Assembly (NCBI GenBank): GCA_024734495.1
Contig: JALMQS010000128.1
Location: forward strand, 26,080,711-26,144,710
Reading direction: 5' to 3'
DNA length: 64,000 nucleotides
DNA from: Forficula auricularia
Taxonomy: Eukaryota; Arthropoda; Insecta; Dermaptera; Forficulidae
Part shown: piece by piece, positions 20,801 through 27,925 of the stretch
How the letters are laid out: each line of letters begins with the position of its first letter
How positions within the stretch are numbered: the first letter of the stretch is position 1
Notes under the pieces: generated by a model
Database searches by the model: none
Told to the model about the DNA's origin: nothing
Seen by the model: the letters and a program-made list of their open reading frames with translations, nothing else
Position numbers and translations under genes: made by a program

Positions 20801-22644
20801 TTTAAAAAACCGAAAAAACGTTTAAATTTTGAAATAGAAAATTATTGTACATGATTACACGTATCGTAAATAAGAGCATATATAATAAACATCTATATAT
20901 ACTTCTCTGACCTTGTAATTATTTAGTGATAATACCAAACTTTTTATTAAATGTAAGAACATTAGCGGCTATTTTGTCACTTAATACGATTGACAACGAG
21001 TTAGTATGACTAAGAGGAGCAATCCCGTTTTCTGTTTCATCACCCGAGTTAGAAGTACAAATCAAAACAAATCTGAGATAGTATAAGAGTTGCTCTTCAT
21101 CCCCTCTTATTGAATTCATTGTCTGTTTAGTGTTCCTGATCATCTAATTTACAAAGGCAGTTTAATTTTTGTGATTAATTGATTTTATTATTTTTTAATG
21201 TCAATTTAAAATTCAACTTAAAATAAACTAGTACAAAAAGAATATATTTGGAGTCCTTAAAATCTTGACCCATGAACCTAACTTTGAAGACTACTGTTCA
21301 AGAAAATGAAATTTTCTTGCCCTTAATTTTTTGAAAGTTCGCTTTTCTTTCTTTTTACGATGTTCCAAGGGGTCAACAGCGATTGGAATTAGGTGTGTAC
21401 GTCTTTGGAATTATGTGGAATTACCATATTTTGGGATTCATTAGATAATGCCCCTTCATCTGTCTTCTTCTTGCAAATGAAAGTGGAAGTGGAAGTAGGT
21501 GTACACGATATTAGGTCGCGGTTCACCCCTCGGGATGTTCTATGTATTGTACAATTTTGTATCTTTATTATAAAAGGATCATTCGTGATTGTTTTGTTTA
21601 AATAGCAGTCAGTGATTTAATGTGTGTAAAAATGTGATAACAAAGTGAAAAACAACAACTAAATTTGTTCTTGCATAAGGCTGCTAAAAAAATGGAGCGT
21701 AGTTCCTTAGACACTACCATCAGAGGTGTCCGATAAAAAATGTTAATTATCAACGTTCTCTTTGATTCTTTAAATGGGTTCAGCTACTGTTAATTTCAAA
21801 ATCAAATAATATACTAGTATTCCTTTTATGAAAAGTTTATAATAATACGCAAGGCCGGATTAAGGCCTATAGATGCCCTTTGCACTAAATGATTTTAACC
21901 CCCCCCCCCCATATAGCTCAATATCGACAATATCAAAAAATATAAATAGTAAAATAAAATTTTATTTTTCGAAACAAAAGTTTTACTTAATACATTTTAG
22001 ATTCGGTGGTTGAGTTGTTTATCAAAAAAAAGTTTCCGCTGCAAGATCTAACTACCTCGATTAGACTTTTTTAATTAGATTATATCATTAAAAATGTCTA
22101 ATCTAGGTTGGTCTCCAGCCGAAATCTTCTCTTCTTTGATGTACACATGCCGAGTAGCCAAAATTAATTTACAATCTACATTTCTGTGGTGTCCCTTTTC
22201 CCCTGATGCCCAAAGCATGTTCTTATCGTGCTTAATGGTTACGGTAATCAAGGCCTGATAATACATCTTTTCAATCCAATTCTCTTTTCTATTGAAAAAG
22301 ATAATTATATTCTAAACAACTGACTCATGTTAATAAATAATTTCAAAATTGAATTGAAGGCGTGAGTGAAAGTGAATTCTTTTGAATGTTCGAACCCGGC
22401 GCCTTCTATTTGATCAGAATACTGCTTCAATGGAATACATTGATTTGTGAGTTCGTATGTATCTTAATAATTCGTGTGAATCTCAAATAAAAGGTACAAA
22501 AAATTCTGTCAACTGGTGAACAAGTTGACATTTGGCGCAGTGAAAGTACTCGTGATAGACAAGTGGGGGCTTCGCCCCCTAAACTACCGGGTGGCGCCCC
22601 TTCGGGATCGATTGTCAAATGCCGTTGGTCCACTCACCGCACAT
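2755..22644 (-). CDS. Gfat: GFAT gene, 5' part (glutamine:fructose-6-phosphate aminotransferase), spliced, partial
   Basis: GFAT makes glucosamine-6-phosphate from fructose-6-phosphate and glutamine. It is the first, rate-limiting step of the cytosolic hexosamine pathway that supplies UDP-GlcNAc for chitin and glycans. Five minus-strand coding exons (22638-22644, 5842-6039, 5622-5768, 5060-5230, 2755-2892) join in phase to about 220 codons, the glutaminase half of a protein that is usually about 680 residues. Family hallmarks are visible in order: [10 protein letters not shown] at the N-terminus (Cys2 is the Ntn nucleophile), [78 protein letters not shown] and [10 protein letters not shown]. 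The sugar-isomerase domains must lie left of the window. Family assignment is essentially certain from these motifs. Intron 4 has a non-GT donor (see findings). Vertebrate paralogues GFPT1 and GFPT2 cannot be told apart here. Confidence 0.93.
2893..5059. other. GFAT intron 4 (GA...AG), AT-rich
   Basis: This 2.2-kb intron lies between exons 4 and 5. It holds a 73-codon plus-strand frame at 4567-4788 ([20 protein letters not shown]...) that looks like low-complexity chance coding. I see no repeat copy shared with the rest of the window. Confidence 0.6.
5060..5230 (-). CDS. Gfat: GFAT exon 4, with a non-canonical donor
   Basis: Acceptor TATATATTTCAG precedes [20 protein letters not shown], followed by [20 protein letters not shown] and [16 protein letters not shown]. 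The family continues directly with AFALCFKS, which is encoded by exon 5. At the point where homology stops, the sequence is GGAAG|GAAAAT: there is no GT. The frame reads on for about 23 non-conserved codons to a stop. The hexamer GAAGGA occurs at the exon-4 end and again at the exon-5 start, so the exact junction can slide within it, but every AG-ending choice gives a GA donor. Confidence 0.9.
5622..5768 (-). CDS. Gfat: GFAT exon 3 (HTRWATHG core)
   Basis: Acceptor TTTTAG and donor GTAAGA bound this exon. It encodes [20 protein letters not shown] then [19 protein letters not shown] and ends EFVVVHNG. The HTRWATHG and HNG stretches are class II glutamine amidotransferase positions that bind glutamine and shape the oxyanion hole. 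The exon is phase 1 at both ends. A minus-strand open frame that covers it at 5499-5750 is out of frame with these motifs. Confidence 0.95.
5842..6039 (-). CDS. Gfat: GFAT exon 2 (start of glutaminase domain)
   Basis: Acceptor ...TTTTTACAG precedes the exon and donor GTATGT follows it. It encodes [20 protein letters not shown], then the GFAT signature [15 protein letters not shown], and ends [11 protein letters not shown]. The exon enters in phase 1 (two bases complete the Gly codon) and leaves one base, A, which joins GG of exon 3 to make Arg. An open frame on the opposite strand at 5826-6020 is only a shadow. Confidence 0.95.
6081..6160 (+). repeat. fragment of hammerhead-associated repeat end
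   Basis: The run AAATTTTCTCCTCGGAGAGA followed by GGACTGGTAGAAATTTTAAT and TGGAAGGCAGC matches the left ends of the elements at 26425 and 60366. Only this end is present. It lies just inside GFAT intron 1, so it is a truncated insertion. Confidence 0.6.
6161..8327. other. GFAT intron 1, no recognised feature
   Basis: AT-rich sequence with one short chance frame (6798-6998, plus). Nothing supportable as a gene is seen. Confidence 0.6.
8328..8782 (+). repeat. tandem duplication of a 228-bp unit
   Basis: Two near-identical units, 8328-8555 and 8556-8782, each begin TTAAGCTAACAACTGGTCCC and end near CTACTTCCACTTTCAT. They differ by single substitutions and a few small indels. Each unit contains GAGGGGTGAACCGCGACC-like sequence that recurs, inverted, at about 21500-21535. 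Confidence 0.85.
8783..8925 (+). repeat. repeat copy shared, inverted, with 21360-21545
   Basis: AGATGAAGGGGCATTATCTA, then ATTCCACATAATTTC, ACACCTAATTCCAATCGC and GGTTCACCCTCG appear here and, as the reverse complement, at 21360-21545. It belongs to the same dispersed element as the tandem units just to the left. Confidence 0.7.
8926..10191. other. GFAT intron 1, no recognised feature
   Basis: AT-rich, no gene-like frame and no repeat shared with other parts of the window noticed. Confidence 0.5.
10248..10283 (-). ncRNA. hammerhead ribozyme-like core
   Basis: On the minus strand: CCCTGAAGA, a six-base helix GTCAAC with loop TAA and GTTGAC, then GAAACC. The conserved CUGANGA and GAAA boxes and helix II are intact. 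Helix I is short (GCC with GGC) and helix III is minimal, as described for Penelope-like element ribozymes. Confidence 0.55.
10428..10462 (+). ncRNA. hammerhead ribozyme-like core
   Basis: CCTGAAGA, helix II GTCAAC-AAA-GTTGAC, GAAA and a palindromic AACGTT at the helix III position are all present. Helix I pairing is weak. It is the mirror copy of the core at 10248. Confidence 0.5.
10592..10806. mobile_element. palindromic repeat with degenerate hammerhead core
   Basis: Two arms of about 85-110 bp around a short centre near 10710 share GGTAGGTTTCACAAAAAAAG and TTTTGAATTCGATATATTTT as inverted copies. At the centre the minus strand reads CTGATGATGGGCTCACCCC then AAAA, which has the CUGAUGA box and a 4-bp helix II but CAAAA in place of GAAA. 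It is probably a decayed relative of the previous element. Confidence 0.6.
11046..11273 (+). other. GC-richer open frame, possible isolated exon
   Basis: A plus-strand frame, open for about 75 codons, reads [20 protein letters not shown] then [30 protein letters not shown] faintly recalls the first beta strands of Cys-loop ligand-gated channel subunits, but later motifs of that family are missing, so I do not assign it. GC is well above the flanks. It lies in GFAT intron 1 on the opposite strand. Confidence 0.2.
11274..11724. other. no recognised feature
   Basis: AT-rich intronic sequence of GFAT. I see nothing in it. Confidence 0.5.
11725..13300. mobile_element. diverged copy of TIR element (TACTTTACCATA family)
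   Basis: It starts near TTCTTTACCATATGAAGTAT followed by GGTCAAGTATTATAG and ends near TTTAGTAAAGTCATGTGAGT with GGCTACATCAGCTTATTTTT. Both ends align with the better copy at 19750-20480. The interior has many differences and is probably a composite of more than one insertion. No ORF. Confidence 0.5.
13425..14395. repeat. GC-rich head plus degenerate subrepeats: non-autonomous element
   Basis: A 90-bp very GC-rich head (13425-13512, several small hairpins such as GCGTGCC..GGCACGC-type and GGGCC..GGCCC-type) is followed by imperfect repeats sharing ACAAAATTTGATC, GGAGAGAGT and TCGAATTTCAAAAAATCCTG with TTTTTAGATATTT. The tail has GTTTCTATGTCCAGTGGTTC, a (GAGT)n run at 14343-14363 and TTTTTTATATATAGATTTTG. 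The layout looks like a non-coding transposon with internal iterations. The class is not determined. Confidence 0.5.
14396..16240. other. GFAT intron 1, no recognised gene
   Basis: AT-rich. Apart from a short (GAAT)n run near 15410 and a chance 61-codon minus frame at 14941-15126, I see nothing. Confidence 0.5.
16241..16665 (+). other. two short gene-like segments, unidentified
   Basis: A 63-codon frame at 16254-16445 reads [20 protein letters not shown] then [20 protein letters not shown]. About 100 bases on, a GC-richer stretch (16525-16660) is open in more than one frame, one reading [20 protein letters not shown] before a stop. Splice-like TTTACAG precedes it at 16521-16527. I recognise no family. 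Confidence 0.2.
16666..19744. other. GFAT intron 1, repeats but no recognised gene
   Basis: AT-rich. The part at about 18370-18560 (ATTTTTTCTGCATTTTTGAA and a nearby AGAAACTTTCTACAAC) is a diverged copy of the repeat at 48650-48800. At 17565-17610 a minus-strand GGGTTCGATTCCTAAGGGGG is a tRNA box-B-like SINE relic. A GC-richer run at 18895-19085 has no clear frame. Confidence 0.5.
19750..20480. mobile_element. non-autonomous TIR DNA element
   Basis: The left end TTTACTTTACCATACAGGAT and right-side TTGTATGGTAAAGTCAAG contain an inverted terminal match (CTTTACCATACA with TGTATGGTAAAG). Inside, two tandem units of about 115 bp (20155-20270 and 20270-20375) share AACTCAACCAAATTTTGTAT and ACATAATCAGTGG. 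A 67-codon frame at 19871 is not gene-like. Related pieces lie at 11725-13300 and 46449-46690. Confidence 0.65.
20582..20776 (-). pseudogene. possible tubulin-specific chaperone D-like exon fragment
   Basis: After an acceptor-like TTGTTTAG the minus strand reads [20 protein letters not shown], then [14 protein letters not shown] and [13 protein letters not shown], with a possible donor CGA|GTATAA just before the stop. The pattern [12 protein letters not shown] followed by LL..L.GIAI resembles the C-terminal HEAT-like part of TBCD. The similarity is from memory and weak, and no flanking TBCD exons are seen, so it may be a lone decayed fragment in GFAT intron 1. Confidence 0.25.
20919..21146 (-). 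other. unidentified gene-like frame
   Basis: Following TTTGTAAATTAG the minus strand is open for 74 codons: [20 protein letters not shown], then [20 protein letters not shown] and a Ser-rich tail. It lies 140 bp upstream, in the same sense, of the TBCD-like fragment, so both could derive from one gene or one captured segment. I do not recognise it. Confidence 0.25.
21360..21545 (-). repeat. inverted copy of the 8.5-8.9 kb repeat
   Basis: GCGATTGGAATTAGGTGTGT, AATTATGTGGAATTACCAT, ATAATGCCCCTTCATCT and ATTAGGTCGCGGTTCACCCC match the reverse complement of 8525-8905. A 70-codon frame here is incidental to the repeat. Confidence 0.7.
22075..22290 (-). other. gene-like frame of 63-70 codons beside GFAT exon 1
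   Basis: After acceptor-like TTTTTCAATAG the minus strand reads [40 protein letters not shown] and [20 protein letters not shown] before a stop at 22075. Composition is balanced and not low-complexity. It sits about 350 bp downstream of GFAT exon 1, so it could be an alternative GFAT-locus exon or a decayed element. It bears no GFAT motif. Confidence 0.25.
22380..22625 (-). repeat. tRNA-box-B-like and GC-hairpin repeat next to the GFAT exon
   Basis: The minus strand has GGCGCCGGGTTCGAACATTC (a B-box-like core) at 22387-22406. At 22559-22574 a perfect hairpin, GGGGGC-TTCG-GCCCCC, lies within AGTGGGGGCTTCGCCCCCTA. No full tRNA cloverleaf can be drawn. I read this as SINE or element remains abutting the exon. 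Confidence 0.4.
22638..22644 (-). CDS. Gfat: GFAT exon 1: Met-Cys and first base of Gly codon
   Basis: Reading the minus strand, ATG TGC G is followed at once by a strong donor, GTGAGTG. The next coding exon at 6039 starts with GA-ATT-TTC after an acceptor, so the join gives Met-Cys-Gly-Ile-Phe, exactly the conserved GFAT start. A 7-nt match is short in itself. It is supported by the consensus donor, the phase, the CAACC context before ATG, and its place at the edge of the only extended GC-rich block nearby. The exon carries the catalytic Cys on its own. Confidence 0.75.
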
Positions 22645-22990
22645 GGTTGATGAATGAGGAAATGCCACGTAGCCGTCAAACAGTCGAAAAAAAGCGAATC
22701 TTGGGCAGATAGCAGGTGAAGTGTTGGAAAACGCAGTACTTGTGCGCTCGCCGAACTCTGTTCAGCTGTTTAATACTCTGGTTGTCGCAGTTCGGGAGGG
22801 GGACCAGGAAGGGACTGATCGCCAACCACACCCAGCCTCCATCTAGCGCCTGGCGCCTCAACCATAATTCAATGAATGGATCGATGCACGACCGAGCGGG
22901 ATGCGTAAAGATAATGCGTGGCGATAGTATCGGAGTTATGAATGACAAAACAAAGTTCAAAAAATACGCTCTTTACTCAAGATGGGAATC
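22645..22990 (-). promoter_or_regulatory. GC-rich block: probable GFAT promoter and 5' UTR
   Basis: This stretch is clearly richer in G, C and CpG than its surroundings and sits directly upstream of the inferred GFAT start. It is open in two overlapping frames on opposite strands (94-95 codons), as expected of GC-rich sequence with few stops. Neither translation resembles a known protein, so I read it as 5' UTR and promoter. I see no clear TATA box. The transcription start cannot be placed. Confidence 0.5.
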
Positions 22991-25900
22991 CCCAAGCACG
23001 TAACAAAAAAAAAGATATTATCTATACCTATAGATAACATTTCTTCTAATTAATACCTTTATACTGGGGGCTATATCTGTGAATGCAATGCCTTTCAGAA
23101 AAAGTGAGAGGTTCGGGGCAACTAATATTTTAGGAGGCCCTTCAAAATTTAAAATAAAATTGTAGGCTACAAAATCAAATCAATTGCATTTATTTTTTGT
23201 ATTATTACATTCAATTATTTTACAGAAGCTTTGCGCTCTTTAACATTAGTAAATTTACTGATTATTTCAGAATTGTCTAAAATATGTGGTAATTAATATT
23301 GAGTATTGCTAGTCCATTTAGTCGTTTCTGATATTGTTGATAGTTTTTAATTTTTTGCAGAACACTAAATGATCTCTCATATTGTATATTACCATAGATT
23401 GATGATTTTCCCAATGTAATAAATCATAATAAAATAAAACACATACCATGTAAATAACTCACCGAATTTATGACTTAACTTCACAGAACGAGAATATTAA
23501 TTGTAAACAGTACAGTATATAACGGGATTATAAATGCAAGTAAAAGACTAGAAAATTTAACAAACAGTAAATAGAAGTATATATACAAATGGGTAGGGGG
23601 GGAGGGATAAGGTAAAAACTAGCTATTAACTAATCATTCTAATAAGAAAATGTCGTTAAAATGATCAAATAACCGAAATTGCAAAAAGCTTATCGACTCA
23701 TGAAAAAGTTTACATTTTCATCCAAGTTAAGAATTTTTTTTCTTTTTATCTGTCTAGATTTTGACACTAGCGATAACTTACCAAATGATAAGATTCGGTT
23801 TTCCTAGCTTTAAAGCTTCTTTAAGAAAAATGCAGAAAATTAGAAAGTTCGAAGCCTTAAGTTCTTGAAGAGGTATAGATAATGAGCTGAAATTTTGCAT
23901 ACAAGTTGTTATTAATAAACTTCACCTTTGCGCCGAGTTTCAACTTTCTAGCTCAAACCGTTCTCTTATAAAATGTATCAGTAAAAAAAGTTATTCCCCT
24001 ATTTCTCCCATTCTCTCTCTTTCTACGTATATAGGAAGGTTATCAATCAAGAGCTGGATGTGTGTGATTCGGCTATGGTATGTGGTTTTTATTTCATAGC
24101 TACTGCTATTTTCTATGATATATGAGATTTATCTGAAAATTTCACAATAGTATTGAAATAGGTTGTTTGTTTTTCGTAATTAAAAGTCTAACAAAATAAT
24201 TGATTGTAAGATTTTCATGCTTAGTTATAAAATTTCGTTCCACTATTAATCAAAAAGTAGAGTAAAATTGTAGAAGTAATGTTTTGTTTATAAAATACAT
24301 ATTTGACAAAACCTCTTTGAAATTTTTTTTTTGAGAGTATCTTTTTGTGGGCTTTAATGGAAAAGAATTAAAAATAAAAATAAAAAAAATATAATTTTTT
24401 TTTTTTTTTGAAAATTTTCTGATTTTAATTTTTTGATATAAAGTATTTTTGATATCTGTGTGTTATGTTCATTTATCTTTTATATGAAATAATTATTATT
24501 AGGAAATTTGAATTTTAAAGGGTAGTTTATTTGAAGTCCAATTTGAAAAAACGCTAATAACTCCGTTAAATTTTTTTAAAAAATTTGAAATTAATAGATA
24601 TTATAAAACAATTAATTATTAATCATTTAGTTCAATTTTGAACGAAATCGCTTCAGTACTTTTTGAGAAAATCATCAAAAACCCAGAATGTCACAAGTTA
24701 ATATTTCGTTTCATATGACTTTTTTAAACCTTTTTCAAAGGCATCTCGTGCTTTCAAAAAGCATCGTTTTTGAGATGGCTCAGATGGTTTTTGATCATTT
24801 TCTCAAAAAGTGCAGAAGCGATTTCGTTCAAAATTGAAATAAATAATTAATACTTAATTGTTTTTTAATATCTATTAATTTCATATTTTTAAAATAATTT
24901 TCAACGGAGTTATTAGCGTTTTTTCAAATTGGACTTCAAATAAACTACCCATTAAAATTTAAATTTCCTAATAATAATTATTCAATATAAAAGATAAACA
25001 AAAATAACAAACATATATGAGATTTCAAAAGATTTGAATAAATATCTAAGGAGAAAAAAAATAATACATTTTGCCATTTCTACTTGATTCGCGTTCGGAG
25101 AGAAGAAATTGAATTTTTTCATTCAATTTCTTATAAACTACAAAATTCTTGATCAAAATGATATTTCCTTATATAATGAACCTCTAGATATATGAAATTG
25201 ATAAAATAAGATCGTTTCCTTTTTCATTTATAATTATTTTGGCTGTGTTTTATCGAGAGGCTGGGTCGCAAGTCATCCGGCATCAGCGAATCATTTGTTA
25301 CGATTTTCTATCTTTTTGCCATTTTCATAAAAACTAATCAATCAATTTCGTTCAAAATTGAATATAATTATTAATAATCGACGGTTTTATAATATTTATT
25401 AATTTTATATTTTTATAAATTTTTTTCAAAGTAGTAATTAGCGTTTATTTAATTTAGACTTCTAATAAAATAGCCTTTAAAATGCAAATATTCTAATACA
25501 AACCATTTAATATAAAAGATAAAAGAAAATATTTCATAGATATAAAATTTCATTAGATTTAATTGAATATGTGATGGGGAAAAAATTAAACCCTTTTGCT
25601 ATTTCTACTCGACTTGGCGAAGAAACTGAATGTTTTCATAACATTTCATTTAAACTACAAAATTCTTAATTGAAATGCTATTTTCTAATATTAGAATTAT
25701 TACCTGTACCTTCACATAGATTAAATCGATAAAATAAGATCGTTTCTTTCTCATTTATAAATCTTTTGGTTTATTTTATGGTGAGGTTGAGCCTCTCGGC
25801 ATAGGGATCACGTCAGAGAAGCTTCTATCAAGACTATCGGTAGTGATATCTCATATATATATTATATCTCATATAAATTCACCCAAAATTACTGGTACAG

Positions 25901-26400
25901 TCTACTGTTTTGAAATAAATTAATCTTTTCAAATCTTCAAATTTAATATGCCTATATAAATATATGACTACTGCACTGAGAATGGCGACAAGGACTCGCT
26001 CTAGGGGCTCAGGATTATTAAATAATTATTTTATTAAATAAATAATGCCTTAGAAGAATGTCGTTCAAAAAGAAAATTAAGGATTTTAAAGCATTTATTT
26101 TAATGATACGATTGATTGTTTTATTTTAAGATGAAAATTCAATGGTAAAAGGAGCATCGAAAAAGTTATTATACCAAACTTTTTGACTTTAATATTTTTC
26201 TAGACTATTTGTATGTGGCATCCTTGCAATGCCTTAGCTCTTAAGAAAGCAGATCATTCAATCCGGGTTTGTTTTTTTAGTAATGTTCCTTCACAAGATT
26301 CTAATGAAAGAATCGCTCATCCGCATATTTATTAAATAATTAAAAAAGTTAAAATTTATTTACCCTATTCTAGAAAAGGCACAGCACTTTATTATTTTTC
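22991..26400. other. intergenic, with a large inverted repeat
   Basis: AT-rich DNA upstream of GFAT. Apart from the inverted repeat at 24468-24999 and its partial copy at 25330-25560, it holds a poly-C/poly-G-flanked element relic (21850-23110) with CAAGGCCGGATTAAGGCC at its left. No gene is recognised. Confidence 0.5.
24468..24999. repeat. long inverted repeat, arms about 215 bp
   Basis: Left arm 24468-24684 and right arm 24786-24999 are reverse complements with few mismatches. Shared stretches include TTTGAAGTCCAATTTGAAAA and AACGAAATCGCTTC. The 100-bp loop contains a further small inverted pair around AGCATCGTTTTTGAG. A third, diverged copy of the right arm lies at 25330-25560, so the unit is a dispersed repeat. 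Confidence 0.75.
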
Positions 26401-26405
26401 CAGAA

Positions 26406-26668
26406 TATAACTGTATGTTTTTTTGCAACGAAATTTTCTCTGGAGAGAGACTGACTGGTAGAAATTTTAATTGAATGTAATGGAAGGCAGCCCAGGGGTA
26501 GTGAGGAAACCCTGAAGAAGGAGGGAAAATCCTCCGAAACGTTGGTTTGAAAAGAAAGGAGGAAGGATTCTAACAAATTACACCTTTTTTGATATGTGTT
26601 AATTTTTTCTTTCCTCACTACCCCTGGTCTGCCTTCCATTACATTCAATTATAACTGTATGTTTTTTT
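26406..26668 (+). mobile_element. hammerhead-bearing insertion with 19-bp target duplication
   Basis: TATAACTGTATGTTTTTTT occurs at 26406-26424 and again at 26650-26668, bounding a 225-bp insertion. Inside, left sequence (GGTAGAAATTTTAATTGAAT, GGAAGGCAGCCCAGGGGTAG) is repeated as the reverse complement at the right end, and a hammerhead core lies between. The intact flanking duplication suggests a fairly recent insertion. Relatives are at 6081 and 60366. Confidence 0.75.
26511..26550 (+). ncRNA. hammerhead ribozyme-like core
   Basis: Order seen: AAACC (helix I, 5' side), CTGAAGA, helix II GGAGG-GAAAAT-CCTCC, GAAA, palindromic AACGTT (minimal helix III), then GGTTT, which pairs perfectly with AAACC. 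All conserved boxes of a type I hammerhead are in place. It is the best-formed core in the window with the PLE copies. Confidence 0.65.
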
Positions 26669-26846
26669 GACAATGTATTTTTATTTTAATTTAAATTGCA
26701 GTGTCCTAAATCGCGGTTCGGTTACTGAAGTTTGGGGAATAGAGAAGTTGCATCCCTGGTGGAAATCGGATAAAAGAATTTTTTTGTTTTAATATATAAC
26801 TAAATATAACTAAACTTCTTGAGGATACAAATTTTCATTTAAATAG

Positions 26847-27080
26847 GTGTTGGTTTTATTCTTTTTTGACAAAAAAGAATTTTTTTGTTTGAATGAGGGA
26901 GCAACTTTAGAGCTGTCCTACCTGCTTCGCAATTTCGATTTCCGGATGCAAGTTCTCTCCTTCCCAACCAAACTCGAAATAGACTCTTACTATATAAATA
27001 TGAAAAAAAATAAAAAAATGATTAAATGGTCAGAGGTGCTGTCGGGGGAAAAAATAATTAAAAATAAAATAGTAAATTAA
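26847..27080. other. ambiguous gene-like segment
   Basis: Plus strand: EGATLELSYLLRNFDFRMQV then LSFPTKLEIDSYYI. Minus strand over the same bases: VYFEFGWEGENLHPEIEIAK Q followed by a donor-like GTAGGA. GC is raised at 26893-26985. Neither reading is recognised, and at most one can be real. Confidence 0.2.
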
Positions 27081-27194
27081 AAAAATATTGGAGCCGTTTA
27101 TTGAAAGTTCCAGTAATGATTGAAAAATATTTAGGCATAAATACTGGCTCGGATAAGAAACCTTGAGAGAATTAAGGAAAAAATACCACAACAA

Positions 27195-27925
27195 TAAAAA
27201 ATAAACTGCAACTGATCGTTGCTAAACTTTATCCAAATTCATTTGAAATATTAATATGTTTATTCATTTATTATTAATCAAATATCACAATCTATTTGAA
27301 GTTCATGTTGACTTTAATTCAAAAATAATAATCGATTCTCATTTAACAGTCTAGGAATAACCATTCTACATTCGATTATTGACGTTTCGGTTTTTATTGG
27401 TAACCATTGCTGAAGACATAGAGGAATCGAGTTAAAATAAAAAATATCGATTGATTCTCAGCTAGCACTTGAGGAATAACCATTCTATATTGGATTTTTG
27501 ACGTTTCGGTTTTTATTGGTAACCATTGATGAAGACATGGAGGAATCGGCTTAAAATCAAAAATAACGATCGATTTTTATCTAATACTAGAGGAATAACC
27601 TTATTGGATCCATTTTTTATGTTTTGACTATTAATGGCAACCTCTACTGAAAACGTGGAAGAATCGACTTAAAATCAAAAAGACTAAATTCTTTTTTGGT
27701 AAACAACTCAAGCTTGTTATGAAAAAATTGCACTTTTTGGCCTCTCGACGAGACCCTATATATGTAAACGGCAAAACCGTCACGTGCTAAAATTCAACCT
27801 TGAATTGAATACTACAATTTGTGACTTTAATTGAGTCCATGGGCTCCGTAGTCTTTACCTGAGAACTCTTTGAAGTCGCGCTTGCCGCGATACCGATTAC
27901 AATACTTTCGCCATGCTTCGCATTG
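27195..27925. mobile_element. non-autonomous element, copy 1, containing 3 tandem units
   Basis: The left end AATAAACTGCAACTGATCGT then TTGCTAAACTTTATCCAAAT and the right end GCTTCGCATTGGATAAAGTA match the ends of 41935-42912. CTTTATCCAA and TTGGATAAAG are inverted. The shared right part has CCGTCACGTGCTAAAATTCA and GTCGCGCTTGCCGCGA. Between lie three units of 116-120 bp (27331-27446, 27447-27566, 27567-27685) sharing GAGGAATAACC, GACGTTTCGGTTTTTATTGG and GAAGACAT. Confidence 0.65.

Noticed and set aside
22380..22430. Functional tRNA gene on minus strand
   Set aside because: GGGTTCGAACATTC resembles a T-arm, but no D-arm or anticodon arm can be placed upstream.
22676..23003. 94- and 95-codon frames on both strands
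   Set aside because: Open by GC richness upstream of GFAT; no protein-like motifs; better explained as promoter and 5' UTR.
27331..27685. Hammerhead ribozyme repeats
   Set aside because: CGAAACGTC and CTGAAGAC occur on opposite strands and in the wrong order; no core can form.
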